This document shows, piece by piece, positions 8,606 through 16,784 of a stretch of DNA of 64,000 nt. The number at the start of each line of letters is the position of its first letter. Within the stretch, counting starts at the first letter, position 1. Under the pieces are notes generated by a model. The model ran no database searches and was not told where the DNA came from. It saw only the letters and a program-made list of their open reading frames with translations. The translations under genes and the position numbers were made by a program. Source of the DNA: Pseudoalteromonas haloplanktis ATCC 14393 (lineage in GTDB: Bacteria > Pseudomonadota > Gammaproteobacteria > Enterobacterales > Alteromonadaceae); contig NZ_AHCA01000012.1 in assembly GCF_000238355.1 (NCBI RefSeq), positions 62,001-126,000 on the forward strand. Direction: 5' to 3'.

Positions 8606-10072
8606 CTGTGGTAAGTTAAAGCTAAATTGGCTGCCTTTACCGAGCTCACTACGCACCTTAATTTCGCTGTTCATCAGTTGCAGTAAACCTTTGCAAATAG
8701 CCAAACCGAGTCCGCCTTGCTGATGACCTACAGTGTTGGAGTTACTTGCTTGATAGTGGGGTTCAAATATCGCGATTAATTCATCTTGTTGGATGCCCAC
8801 CCCAGTATCACTAATATCTACATAGAGTTGCTCTGCGTCGGCCTGTTGTACTTGAACAATAATTTTACCACCTTTGGGCGTATGTCGAATCGCATTATCA
8901 ATTAAGTTGCTTATTACTCGCTCCAGTTTGGCGATATCGGCAACCACAGTAAAGTCACAGATCACGGGTTCAACACGTAACGTCACTCCTTTGTTATCGG
9001 CTGCGACACAAAACTTAGCAACACAATCATAAATAAGCTCACCTAAATTGAAGGTTTCGGTATGCACTCTCATTTGGCCATTTTCTAAGTTTGCCAGCTC
9101 AAATATTTGCTCTATCAATAGCTTTAGTTGCTGACAATTATCGCTTGAAACACTAAGGTAATGCTGACGTTCTTGCTCACTTAATTGACGGTGAGGCTGG
9201 CTTAAAACTTCTAAAAAACCTTGCACAGATGCTAATGGTGTTCGTAAATCATGTGATAGGTGAGTGAGCAACTCTCGGCGTTGTTTATCACTTTGTGCTA
9301 ATGCTTTAAATTGCTCATCAATGCGAGTAAGCATGGCTTGAATGCTTCTACCAAGGCTATCCACTTCATTATTTTTATTTGAGTAACTTGATAATTGATT
9401 ATCGACTAAGCTGTAATTAGCTGCTTCTATCATGCTTACCTCAGTCGCGAGCTTTTTTATTGGTGCAGTAAAAAAGCGGAATAGAATTAAAAGTGCGATG
9501 AGTAAGAATAACAAAGCGCCAGCAAGCCACAGTCCGGCAATCCACACGTTATCATTGGCTTTAATAGTGTTAAGTGTAGTGTCGTAAGCTTCCCCACCGA
9601 TGATCACATATAAGTAACCTTGTAGTACGTCTTGGTTGTAAACGGGTGCAACTGAAAAGATTTTTTGCCTACTAGGATCGCGTGGATCATCACCGTATAA
9701 AGGGGTTAATGTTCTATCTAGAATTAAGCGCTTTAGTGGAGTGAGGTTAATGTGGTCACGCTTTACTTTACCTGGTTCGGCTGAATAGGTGAGGATCGCA
9801 CCTTGCGGATCCACAAAATAAAATTCAAATGCAGGACCTAACAACATCAACGTATGGAATAAATTTTCTAGAGCTTGATAGTCGTAAATGCCTAGCTGAA
9901 GGAGTGGGTTATCTTGGACTAGATGTTCAGCAAGCTGTAGGTGTAAATTTTGTTCGCCATGATGCTTAGAGGTACGCTCAAGCTGTTTGCTCCAGCCATA
10001 TACTAAGGCACAAATAAAGCAAAAGATAATGACTAACGATGATGCTAATTTTTGATATAAAGATAAATTCAT
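8591..10072 (-). CDS. sensor histidine kinase, last gene of the spondin/two-component cluster
   Basis: A 493-residue inner-membrane kinase. TM1 is at about 9-27 and TM2 at about 177-200, enclosing a periplasmic sensing domain of about 150 residues. A HAMP-like linker follows (about 200-255). HisKA has the phospho-acceptor H274 in LSHDLRTPL. The ATPase domain shows NLIDNAIRHT (N box), DTGVGI (G1) and GGLGLAICKG (G2). It lies 9 bp downstream of the OmpR-type regulator, so the two form one two-component pair. Genes for two spondin-domain exported proteins precede them on the same strand. The signal is unknown; the spondin proteins may be ligands, accessory sensors or targets (inference). Confidence 0.92.
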   Translation of the reverse strand: MNLSLYQKLASSLVIIFCFICALVYGWSKQLERTSKHHGEQNLHLQLAEHLVQDNPLLQLGIYDYQALENLFHTLMLLGPAFEFYFVDPQGAILTYSAEPGKVKRDHINLTPLKRLILDRTLTPLYGDDPRDPSRQKIFSVAPVYNQDVLQGYLYVIIGGEAYDTTLNTIKANDNVWIAGLWLAGALLFLLIALLILFRFFTAPIKKLATEVSMIEAANYSLVDNQLSSYSNKNNEVDSLGRSIQAMLTRIDEQFKALAQSDKQRRELLTHLSHDLRTPLASVQGFLEVLSQPHRQLSEQERQHYLSVSSDNCQQLKLLIEQIFELANLENGQMRVHTETFNLGELIYDCVAKFCVAADNKGVTLRVEPVICDFTVVADIAKLERVISNLIDNAIRHTPKGGKIIVQVQQADAEQLYVDISDTGVGIQQDELIAIFEPHYQASNSNTVGHQQGGLGLAICKGLLQLMNSEIKVRSELGKGSQFSFNLPQKTKA

Positions 10073-10081
10073 AATTGGCCG

Positions 10082-10810
10082 TCAATTGTTTAGTTGGGAG
10101 GGGTTTAGTTTATAGCCTACGCCCCACACGGTTTCGATAAACGGCGCTTGGTGATCTAGTTCAAGTTTTGCACGGAGCCGGTTAATATGTGAGTTTACGG
10201 TATGCTCGTAACCACTATGCTGATAACCCCAGACTCTATCTAACAACTGTTGACGGCTAAAGACATGATTTGGATGGCGGGCAAAATAGGCTAATAAATC
10301 AAATTCGGTAGCGGTTAAATTAAGTGCCTTATTTGCTAAATAAACTTGATGGCTAGTAAATTCGATCTGTAACGAGCCCAGTTGAATAGCGTGCTCTGTT
10401 GTTGGTGTTTCGGTTTCTTTGAAGTTTGCTGCTAATAGCTGTGCGCGATGACGTAGCTGAGTCTTTATTCGCGCCTGTAATTCACGAGAAAAAAAAGGTT
10501 TGCAAATGTAGTCATCAGCGCCCATTTCTAGGCCTATCACTTTATCCATGTCAGAGTTTAATGAAGTAACTAAAATTACGGCAATTGTTGGGTAATGCTC
10601 TTTTATTTTTCGGCACAAACTCAAGCCATCCATGTGTGGCAAATTAATATCGAGTAAAATCAAACCATAACTGTGTTTTGTTATTTTTTTCAGCGCGAGT
10701 TCTGCACTTTCAACATGATCTATATGTAAATTTAGCGGTTCAAGTTGCGTTATTATGAGTTGCCCAATTGCTTTATCGTCTTCGACGATTAGTACTTTTT
10801 CGTGTTGCAT
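10082..10810 (-). CDS. OmpR/PhoB family response regulator
   Basis: A 242-residue DNA-binding regulator. The receiver domain (about 4-118) has the acidic pair in VEDD, phospho-acceptor D54 (ILLDINLP), the switch Thr/Ser in LVTS and Lys in CKPF. The C-terminal winged helix (about 140-235) has the typical LTATEFDLL and VWGVGYKL motifs. The ribosome site AAGGTGA precedes the ATG. Downstream is the partner kinase (9-bp gap). Upstream, 50 bp away, is the spondin lipoprotein gene, so all four genes may be one transcript. Autoregulation is common in this family but no binding site was identified here. Confidence 0.93.
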   Translation of the reverse strand: MQHEKVLIVEDDKAIGQLIITQLEPLNLHIDHVESAELALKKITKHSYGLILLDINLPHMDGLSLCRKIKEHYPTIAVILVTSLNSDMDKVIGLEMGADDYICKPFFSRELQARIKTQLRHRAQLLAANFKETETPTTEHAIQLGSLQIEFTSHQVYLANKALNLTATEFDLLAYFARHPNHVFSRQQLLDRVWGYQHSGYEHTVNSHINRLRAKLELDHQAPFIETVWGVGYKLNPSQLNN

Positions 10811-10860
10811 ACGGTCACCTTATGGGAGGGCGCATCCATGTGCCCTAAAGCCAATAAAAT

Positions 10861-11571
10861 TTACTGTGTCCGTGTGATAACAACTTTAGCGAGTGGGTTA
10901 TCAAACTTATGTTCACTATATAAGATGGAGCCAGACAGCCCGTCTTGTTGGCTTACAACACCTGGGTGCATAGCAACATAGTTGATATCATCACGCGTTT
11001 CATTAAACCCTTCACCGCCATCAGCAGGACCAGGTATTGAGCCTGCAGCTTCAGTATTAGCTTCAGTGCCTGCGTCATACGCGAAAGTAAAGTGTGTTAA
11101 TGTTTCATCAACAGCCAGTGAGGACACATCAATAGAGTTAAGACCGGTAAAACCATCATTTGTATTCACCATCATAGTTGCTAACGATAATTTTAATACT
11201 TCAATGGCATCGGTGGTGATAGTTAGGGTCGTTTGTGCACCCGGCCCCAGTGGTGCCTCCCCGGAGCTGCTGGCAATCGCCGATGTAAAAGTGAGTAACT
11301 CAGAGTTATCACCGCCTTCGGCCATCAGCTCCAAGGCTAAAGAGGCGCTTTGACCTATTTGCCATAAGTTACCCTCATGATGTGCAATCAATGCGATAGG
11401 CGATAAAGGTTGTCCGGCCGTTAAGTTGCTAACCTGCACGGTAAACTGAAAACTGATTGGTTCAGGAGCAGGGGGAGTTACCACTGTGGGGGTATTGTCA
11501 TCTGAATCGCTACATGCAGCCAAGCTGGCACCTAGCGCGAGAATGATAAGGCTTTTACTAAAACGTGACAT
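10861..11571 (-). CDS. spondin-domain lipoprotein
   Basis: A 236-residue envelope lipoprotein with signal peptide and lipobox LAAC (Cys20), a Pro-rich linker, then a spondin-N type domain from about residue 42. Diagnostic features are FTVQVSNLTAG near the domain start, TNDGFTGL at about 137-144 (the counterpart of the PSPDWFVG motif of F-spondin), and YDAGTEAN at 165-172. The protein resembles its upstream neighbour along its length, so the pair is a tandem duplication. The AGGAG ribosome site sits just after the upstream stop codon, 10 bp away. In animals the domain binds lipids and matrix through a Ca site. The bacterial role is not established. The association with a two-component system is the best clue. 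Confidence 0.85.
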   Translation of the reverse strand: MSRFSKSLIILALGASLAACSDSDDNTPTVVTPPAPEPISFQFTVQVSNLTAGQPLSPIALIAHHEGNLWQIGQSASLALELMAEGGDNSELLTFTSAIASSSGEAPLGPGAQTTLTITTDAIEVLKLSLATMMVNTNDGFTGLNSIDVSSLAVDETLTHFTFAYDAGTEANTEAAGSIPGPADGGEGFNETRDDINYVAMHPGVVSQQDGLSGSILYSEHKFDNPLAKVVITRTQ

Positions 11572-11581
11572 AACTACGCTC

Positions 11582-12283
11582 CTATTTTACCGTGACGGTG
11601 AGTTTCGCAACAGGGTTTAACCATCTATGCACTGTATTGCTTAAATCACTTGTGCCTGCTGTTAAGTCATCGTCGCCTAAATTTCCAGGGTGAATATGCA
11701 CATTGGTATTTGTTTGAGTGCTGCTTACACCGGCACCACCAGTTCCTGCATCGCCACCCGGCGCCGCAGGGATCCCTGGTGTACCTGGTGCGCCAGAATC
11801 GGTAACAATAAGCTCGTCATTTGCTTCTGTGCCCGCATCATAACCATTTAAGTAGATAGTGTAAGTACCTGCCTCTGTAGGGATTTTCCAGCTATCTAGG
11901 CCAACAAAGCCATCATTCGTTGGCAGTAGCATGGCGGTTAATGAGAGATATTCATTGCCTTCACTGGTCATCAGTGTGGTCATGGTTGATGCTGTAGGTA
12001 GTAATAGACCATTAGCTGGGTTTGCTGCTATATCACTACTAGACGCGGTAGCTTGTGCTATTAATGGCTCCAGATTGCCACCTTCAGCCATTGTTTGCAG
12101 CGCTGTGGAGGCAGGCATTGCAAGTTCAAACAAATGCTCTTCACCATTATGGGCCGTTACTAAAATGGGGGTGAAGTGAATTCCTTGGGTGAGGTTGGTC
12201 AGTTGTATTTCTAGTTCAGCGGCTGACGTTGCGTAACTTGCAAACGCAGTTAGAGTAGCAATAGTGAGAGTAGAGATTTTCAT
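11582..12283 (-). CDS. secreted spondin-domain protein (first gene of cluster)
   Basis: A 233-residue protein with a cleavable signal peptide (about 1-21) and no lipobox. The spondin-N domain begins LEIQLTNLTQG, contains PTNDGFVGLDSW (the F-spondin PSPDWFVG equivalent) and YDAGTEANDE. A Gly/Ala/Pro-rich loop with GTPG and GGAG replaces the shorter loop of its paralogue. Late segments such as HIHPG and NPVAKLTV are shared with the downstream copy. The ribosome site is AGGA. As the promoter-proximal gene it is likely the most abundant product. Ligand unknown; a calcium site is possible from family knowledge. I assign no symbol. Confidence 0.85.
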   Translation of the reverse strand: MKISTLTIATLTAFASYATSAAELEIQLTNLTQGIHFTPILVTAHNGEEHLFELAMPASTALQTMAEGGNLEPLIAQATASSSDIAANPANGLLLPTASTMTTLMTSEGNEYLSLTAMLLPTNDGFVGLDSWKIPTEAGTYTIYLNGYDAGTEANDELIVTDSGAPGTPGIPAAPGGDAGTGGAGVSSTQTNTNVHIHPGNLGDDDLTAGTSDLSNTVHRWLNPVAKLTVTVK

Positions 12284-12388
12284 GATTCGTTCCTATTATT
12301 GATGATTCACAATGAGTATCAAAGAGCGACATCAAGAAAACCTCACGAACTTATCACTTTTTTATCACAACAGTACCAATCAACTTAC

Positions 12389-12402
12389 TTGATGTTTATC
12401 AA
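12389..12402. promoter_or_regulatory. FNR/EtrA-type binding site
   Basis: TTGATGTTTATCAA matches the FNR consensus TTGAT-N4-ATCAA perfectly. Its centre (12395.5) would be at -41.5 for a start near 12437, with a weak -10-like CATATT at about 12429-12434. That is class II activator geometry for the DUF4870 gene. It lies 106 bp upstream of the divergent spondin gene, which it could also affect. Confidence 0.65.
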
Positions 12403-12501
12403 GCAAAATTAAGGAGGGCATTTTTTAGCATATTGATCATAAATCAGCCTAGACATTATGCCTTAAAGCAGTCACTATTAACAAAAAACAAGGAGATGAT
12501 A

Positions 12502-12873
12502 ATGGAAGAAAATCAACAGGTTGAACCAGTTGTAGCGAGTAAAGATGAACGTATGTGGGCAATGCTTTGTCATTTAAGTGCGTTAGCCGGGTTTGTTGTC
12601 CCGTTAGGCGCTATACTCGGTCCGCTGGTCGTGTGGTTAATTAAAAAAGAAGAAATGCCACTAGTGGCAGAGCATGGGCGTAAGTCGCTTAATTTTCAAA
12701 TCACGATGTTAATTGCTTATATACTGTGTTTTATTCTGATGTTTGCAGTTATTGGCGTCATTTTATTACCCATAGTGGCTATTTTCTCGTTTATTATGGT
12801 GGTTATCGGTGCCATTAAAACCAATGATGGCAAACCGTTTAGCTACCCATTTAGTTTAAATTTGATAAAATAA
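12502..12873 (+). CDS. DUF4870 family small membrane protein
   Basis: A 123-residue protein. The start chosen is the ATG at 12502, with AGGAG at 12491-12495 six bases upstream; an in-frame reading from 12433 would begin with TTG and lacks a ribosome site. A short charged N-terminus (MEENQQVEPV) precedes WAMLCHLSALAGF, typical of DUF4870. The region continues with a helix at about 28-50, EHGRKSLNFQ, and two more helices at about 68-105. Function is unknown. A perfect FNR-type site upstream hints at induction under low oxygen. It is monocistronic with a strong terminator. Confidence 0.8.
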   Translation: MEENQQVEPVVASKDERMWAMLCHLSALAGFVVPLGAILGPLVVWLIKKEEMPLVAEHGRKSLNFQITMLIAYILCFILMFAVIGVILLPIVAIFSFIMVVIGAIKTNDGKPFSYPFSLNLIK

Positions 12874-12895
12874 GCCATACTAGATTTTAACAAAA

Positions 12896-12918
12896 ACCCA
12901 GCTTTTGCTGGGTTTTTT
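12896..12918 (+). terminator. Rho-independent terminator
   Basis: Stem ACCCAGC/GCTGGGT with a TTTT loop, followed by six T. It lies 22 bp after the DUF4870 stop and 20 bp before yqaA. Confidence 0.92.
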
Positions 12919-12938
12919 ATATGCTTGAAAAGGCTTAA

Positions 12939-13373
12939 ATGGCTTATTTAACATTATTTCTTACTGCGTTTGTTGCCGCTACTTTGCTGCCTAGCTCATC
13001 TGAAATTGTACTGACAGCGATGGTTACAAAAGGTGAGTACACAATTTGGCTGTTGTGGCTTAGTGCTACAGTAGGCAATGTGCTGGGGAGCTGTGTTAAT
13101 TATTGGCTCGGTACTCAAGTGCTACGGTTTAAAGATCGCAAATGGTTTCCTGTTTCGCAACAGAATATTGATAAAGCTCAGCAACGTTTTGAAAAATATG
13201 GGGTGTATAGCTTATTTTTGGCATGGGTGCCGATCATTGGTGATCCGCTGACCGTCGTTGGTGGAATTTTTAAGGTTCGCTGGTGGACTTTTTTATGGAT
13301 TGTTACCCTTGGCAAAGGGGCACGATATTTAGTGGTGCTCGCCTTTGCCTTAGGTGTGGATAAACTGATTTAA
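12939..13373 (+). CDS. yqaA: YqaA family membrane protein (SNARE-associated/DedA-like fold)
   Basis: A 144-residue inner-membrane protein with hydrophobic segments at about 3-20, 34-58, 92-110 and 118-138. Motifs typical of YqaA are LLPSSSEIVL near the N-terminus, the Gly/Asn-rich GNVLGSCVNYWLG, and WVPIIGDPLTVVGGIF followed by a basic RWW. It belongs to the wider DedA/VTT superfamily of putative lipid or ion transporters. The precise role is unknown. The stop codon overlaps the convergent folX stop by 4 bp. Confidence 0.88.
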   Translation: MAYLTLFLTAFVAATLLPSSSEIVLTAMVTKGEYTIWLLWLSATVGNVLGSCVNYWLGTQVLRFKDRKWFPVSQQNIDKAQQRFEKYGVYSLFLAWVPIIGDPLTVVGGIFKVRWWTFLWIVTLGKGARYLVVLAFALGVDKLI

Positions 13374-13729
13374 CTTTTCGCCCAATCAAGTGTCAGTGAT
13401 ACTGAGTCGGCAAAACGTAAGGCATGAGGCTTATCAACTCGTACTTTAGCGTAGTTGACGCTAGAATGACGATGACACACTTCGAGTATTTCGGCGACGA
13501 GCTTTTCAAGCAGTAAAAAGTGCCCTTGTTCTACCAGCGCAATAACTTCTTTAGTGATCACTTTATAATTTAATGCTTGCTCTACTTGATCAGTCTCGCA
13601 GGCTTGATCTGCAGGGTAGTGAATTTCTAAATTAATCACTACATCCTGTTTTTTCTCACGCTCTTCTGGATTAAAACCGATAAAAGTACGCAGCCGTAAA
13701 TTGGTGACATTTATAATTGCATTACCCAT
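13370..13729 (-). CDS. folX: dihydroneopterin triphosphate 2'-epimerase
   Basis: A 119-residue enzyme of the FolB/FolX fold that epimerises 7,8-dihydroneopterin triphosphate to the monapterin form. It follows the E. coli FolX pattern rather than FolB: LRLRTFIGFNPEER at the start, INLEIHYPAD in the middle, ALNYKVITK, and DKPHALRFADSVSLTL at the end. Length matches (E. coli FolX about 120). It is the last gene of folM-folE-folX, 4 bp after folE, so it makes the substrate chemistry for tetrahydromonapterin together with its neighbours. A FolB assignment is unlikely given these motifs and context. Confidence 0.9.
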   Translation of the reverse strand: MGNAIINVTNLRLRTFIGFNPEEREKKQDVVINLEIHYPADQACETDQVEQALNYKVITKEVIALVEQGHFLLLEKLVAEILEVCHRHSSVNYAKVRVDKPHALRFADSVSLTLDWAKS

Positions 13730-13733
13730 AAGG

Positions 13734-14288
13734 TTAACCTTTTACAAGCTGCAAAAATTCATTACGGGTTTTTGGGTCTGCTCTAAAGTTACCTAACATG
13801 ACGGATGTACGCATACTGGAATTTTGCTTTTCAACACCACGCATCATCATACACATATGTTTTGCTTCAATAATAACGCCCACGCCTTTAGCACCGGTTA
13901 CTTCTTCTACCGCTTTAGCTATTTGGTGAGTGAGTTGTTCTTGAATTTGAAAGCGGCGCGCGTACATATCAACAATACGAGCAAATTTAGATAAACCAAG
14001 TACCTTGCCGTTAGGGATATAAGCAATATGACAACGACCAACAAATGGCAGTAAATGGTGTTCGCACATCGAGTAAAGCTCAATATCTTGCACCAATACC
14101 ATGTCGTCTGCATCAGAAGTAAATACTGCGTTGTTGGTAATTTCGTCAAGTGTTTGACGATAGCCTTTGGTTAAATACTCCATGGCTTTGGCGGCACGCT
14201 TTGGCGTGTCTAGAAGACCTTCGCGCTGAGGGTCTTCACCTACGGCAGCGATGATCTCTTGGTAACTATTTTTTAATTCGTTATGCAT
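13734..14288 (-). CDS. folE: GTP cyclohydrolase I
   Basis: A 184-residue enzyme that opens GTP to 7,8-dihydroneopterin triphosphate, the first step of pterin synthesis. The zinc-site signature SMCEHHLLPFVG is present with its Cys and His, and the third ligand Cys lies in KHMCMMMRGV. GLSKFARIVDMYARRFQIQEQLT is the conserved active-site helix region. Length is that of the shorter FolE type (about 185). The gene is flanked at close range by folM (22 bp) and folX (4 bp), so this copy probably feeds tetrahydromonapterin; it may also supply folate if no second folE exists. Confidence 0.95.
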   Translation of the reverse strand: MHNELKNSYQEIIAAVGEDPQREGLLDTPKRAAKAMEYLTKGYRQTLDEITNNAVFTSDADDMVLVQDIELYSMCEHHLLPFVGRCHIAYIPNGKVLGLSKFARIVDMYARRFQIQEQLTHQIAKAVEEVTGAKGVGVIIEAKHMCMMMRGVEKQNSSMRTSVMLGNFRADPKTRNEFLQLVKG

Positions 14289-14310
14289 AAATTTCTCAAT
14301 TTTAAATTCG

Positions 14311-15030
14311 TTATTTTAAGTGTCTGCCGCCATCTACGGGCAATGAACGCCCCGTTATGTAATGGCTATTTAGTAATAAATCGACACTATTAATGATTTC
14401 ACGGCAACCGGGTTCGATGCCCATTAAAGATTTTTTTAACGTTTTAGCACGGTATGCGTCATCGTCATCTTCATTAAAAATAATGAGTGATGGTGCAATT
14501 GCATTAACTTTGATTTGTGGTGCATACTTAGCTGCAAACGACTTGGTTAAGTTATCAAGAGCAGCTTTACTTGCAGCGTATGCTAAGTGTTTAGGGCTAC
14601 CAGTATCGACCACATAATCGGTTAAATGAATAATGTCGGCTGGCGCAGCATGTTGTTCGTAATAACGTTGTAATAACTCACTGCTAGCAAGGTTGATCAA
14701 GTAAGGGGTTTTGGCATGGATGCGCATCATATTATCAAAAAGCGCCGCGCTATCAGGATTATTCGCTTCACAATCCCAGCTAGAGGCGTTGTGAATAATC
14801 GCTTTAAGACTGCTAGTATGGCTTTTTAATATCGCAATAAACTCTACAATAGCATTATCGTCACTAAAGTCTGCAGCGATACAAATAGCGCCTTGTTGCG
14901 CTAATTCGTCAATGGCTTTATGACGAGTGCGGTAGGTCACTATGATCGTTTGCCCAGCGGCAATAAAATGCTTAGCAAGTGCTAGACCAATACGCTGGCC
15001 TGCGCCAGTGATTAAAATGGGCGATGTCAT
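14311..15030 (-). CDS. folM: dihydromonapterin reductase (SDR family)
   Basis: A 239-residue short-chain dehydrogenase that reduces dihydromonapterin to tetrahydromonapterin with NADPH. It shows the Rossmann start ITGAGQRIGLALAKHF, an NADPH-type Arg in VTYRTRHKAI, the HNAS strand, and a Y-x-x-x-K catalytic motif in LAYAASKAALDNL. IAPSLIIFNEDDDD and TGRSLPVDGGRHL are characteristic of FolM. It is promoter-proximal in folM-folE-folX. In pseudomonads this set supplies the cofactor of phenylalanine hydroxylase; no phhA gene is in this window. Confidence 0.92.
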   Translation of the reverse strand: MTSPILITGAGQRIGLALAKHFIAAGQTIIVTYRTRHKAIDELAQQGAICIAADFSDDNAIVEFIAILKSHTSSLKAIIHNASSWDCEANNPDSAALFDNMMRIHAKTPYLINLASSELLQRYYEQHAAPADIIHLTDYVVDTGSPKHLAYAASKAALDNLTKSFAAKYAPQIKVNAIAPSLIIFNEDDDDAYRAKTLKKSLMGIEPGCREIINSVDLLLNSHYITGRSLPVDGGRHLK

Positions 15031-15180
15031 ATAATGCGATGTTCTCTATTTAACGCTAAGTATTAATAAGCTAACTATAAACTAAATTACAGTAATGTTT
15101 CACCCATTAGCGTAGCAAACTCATTACTGCATTATTAAGTTGTACATTACGGTTGACGATAAGAGATCGATCATACAAAT

Positions 15181-15224
15181 AAACCGAGCGCAGCTTTTTA
15201 TATTTGCAGGCACACGCTCAGTTT
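15181..15224 (-). terminator. probable terminator downstream of nadE
   Basis: A ten-base stem AAACCGAGCG/CGCTCAGTTT with one mismatch and a 24-nt loop starts 13 bp beyond the nadE stop. The minus-strand run after it (TTTATTTG) is only moderately T-rich, so efficiency is uncertain. Confidence 0.45.
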
Positions 15225-15237
15225 AGTTAGTAGGCAA

Positions 15238-16068
15238 TTAATCGTAAATTGTTGGGATGGCTTGACGTTTATGTTGAGTGCGCAGATATATAGCAATTAG
15301 TTTTTCGCTGACTTCATCACTCACCGATTTACCTTCTAAAAAGTCATCAATTTGTTCATAGCTTAAACCTAGGGCTTCTTCGTCAGTAAGGCCTGGGCGG
15401 TCGCATTCTAAATCGGCAGTTGGTGCCTTATTCACTAATAAGTCTGGTGCACCAAGTTGTTTTGCTAATGCGCGTACTTGGCGTTTTGACAAACCAAATA
15501 AAGGGGCTAAGTCACAGGCTCCGTCACCAAATTTAGTGTAAAAACCAGTAATGTTTTCGGCACTGTGATCAGTACCAACGACAAGTCCTTGGCATAAGCC
15601 AGCAATTTCATATTGTGCCACCATACGTTGGCGAGCTTTTACATTACCTTTAATAAAATCAATTTGCGCTTGCTCAGGTAGGCTTTCACCGCTACCTACG
15701 ACAGCTGCTAAAGCTTGTTCATGCATGCCATCAGCTGCAGGCTTGATGTTTACCGTCATCCGTTTACTTGGTTGAATAAAATCAACGGCTAATTGCGCTT
15801 CGGCTTCATCAGCTTGAATACCGTAAGGTAAGCGAACGGCTATAAATTGATATTTTTCAGTTTGTTGTTCAGTATTTAATTCGTTCACGGCAAGTTGGCA
15901 TAAACGCCCGCAGGTAGATGAATCCACGCCACCACTGATCCCCAGCACTAAAGAGCGTGAATATGCTGCCACAAGGCGGTTTTTTATAAAGTTAACACGG
16001 CGTGTAATTTCTTGGTCAACGTCTATAGTTGGCTGGACTTTCATTTCAGCCATTATCTCAGCGCGCAT
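15238..16068 (-). CDS. nadE: NAD synthetase, ammonia-dependent
   Basis: A 276-residue amidotransferase-fold enzyme that converts deamido-NAD, ATP and ammonia to NAD. The ATP-pyrophosphatase P-loop SGGVDSST is at about residues 45-52, followed by RLPYGIQADEAEAQ, GTDHSAENITGFYTKFGDG and KAPTADLECDRPGLTDEEALG, all classical NadE blocks. Its length (E. coli 275) shows there is no glutaminase domain, so it uses free ammonia. The ATG at 16068 is supported by AGGAG six bases upstream; two further in-frame ATGs lie just inside. It is a single gene, 207 bp upstream of folM on the same strand. Confidence 0.95.
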   Translation of the reverse strand: MRAEIMAEMKVQPTIDVDQEITRRVNFIKNRLVAAYSRSLVLGISGGVDSSTCGRLCQLAVNELNTEQQTEKYQFIAVRLPYGIQADEAEAQLAVDFIQPSKRMTVNIKPAADGMHEQALAAVVGSGESLPEQAQIDFIKGNVKARQRMVAQYEIAGLCQGLVVGTDHSAENITGFYTKFGDGACDLAPLFGLSKRQVRALAKQLGAPDLLVNKAPTADLECDRPGLTDEEALGLSYEQIDDFLEGKSVSDEVSEKLIAIYLRTQHKRQAIPTIYD

Positions 16069-16123
16069 GCTGGGCTCCTAACAGTTCATTATTGTGGTTA
16101 TAGTCTAATTCAAAGGGTTTAAT

Positions 16124-16747
16124 TTAAAGCCCTAAATGCTGTTTTATTTTTTGTAACTCGGCTTTGAGGTCATCAATTTCAGCAAGTAATTCATTCAGCT
16201 CATCAGCTTTGATGTCGGGTAACTCCACTGCTTGCGCAACGGTAGTACTTTCAGGATCTGCAAATAAATGACTGTAACGACTTTCACGTTTGCCGGGCTC
16301 TCGCGGATGTTTAACGACATGTTCTGCGTTGATTAGCTCGTTCAGTGCAGTTTCTACCTCTGCGACGTTGTTAAACTCAGCAAGACGATTACTACGGGTT
16401 CTTAACTCACCTGGAGTTTGTGGCCCGCGTAGGAGGAGCAAACAAATAATCGCGCGTTGTTGCTCAGTCAATTGTAAATTACCAAACTCGGTGTTGCAAA
16501 AACGATGTGCAAACTTGGTTACACGGCCAGAAAACCCTTCATCCTGTGTCACTAAGCGTTGAGCAAGCAAGGTGTCTAATGCTTGTTGAACTTGTGTTTC
16601 ACTGAGAGTTAATACTGGCTCACGGTTTGACTTTTGATTACAGGCATTCGTTAGTGCGTTGAGTGACAACGGGTAATGTTCAGGGGTCGTGCTTTGTTTT
16701 TCAAGTAAACAGCCGATCACACGTTGTTCAATAGCTGTGAGTTGCAT
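16124..16747 (-). CDS. yceH: YceH family (UPF0502/DUF480) protein
   Basis: A 207-residue protein of tandem winged-helix domains. It opens with LTAIEQRVIGCLLEKQSTTP and YPLSLNALTNACNQKSNR, then LRGPQTPGELRTRSNRL, the conserved blocks of the E. coli YceH family. A coiled coil ends it (about 185-205). The function is unestablished; the folds suggest nucleic acid binding. The start at 16747 has AAGGA five bases upstream. Reading from 16831 would add 28 unconserved residues and overlap the kinase gene upstream. Confidence 0.88.
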   Translation of the reverse strand: MQLTAIEQRVIGCLLEKQSTTPEHYPLSLNALTNACNQKSNREPVLTLSETQVQQALDTLLAQRLVTQDEGFSGRVTKFAHRFCNTEFGNLQLTEQQRAIICLLLLRGPQTPGELRTRSNRLAEFNNVAEVETALNELINAEHVVKHPREPGKRESRYSHLFADPESTTVAQAVELPDIKADELNELLAEIDDLKAELQKIKQHLGL

Positions 16748-16784
16748 AATAAATCCTTCTTTTGTTATGCCTAAGCTTACACTT

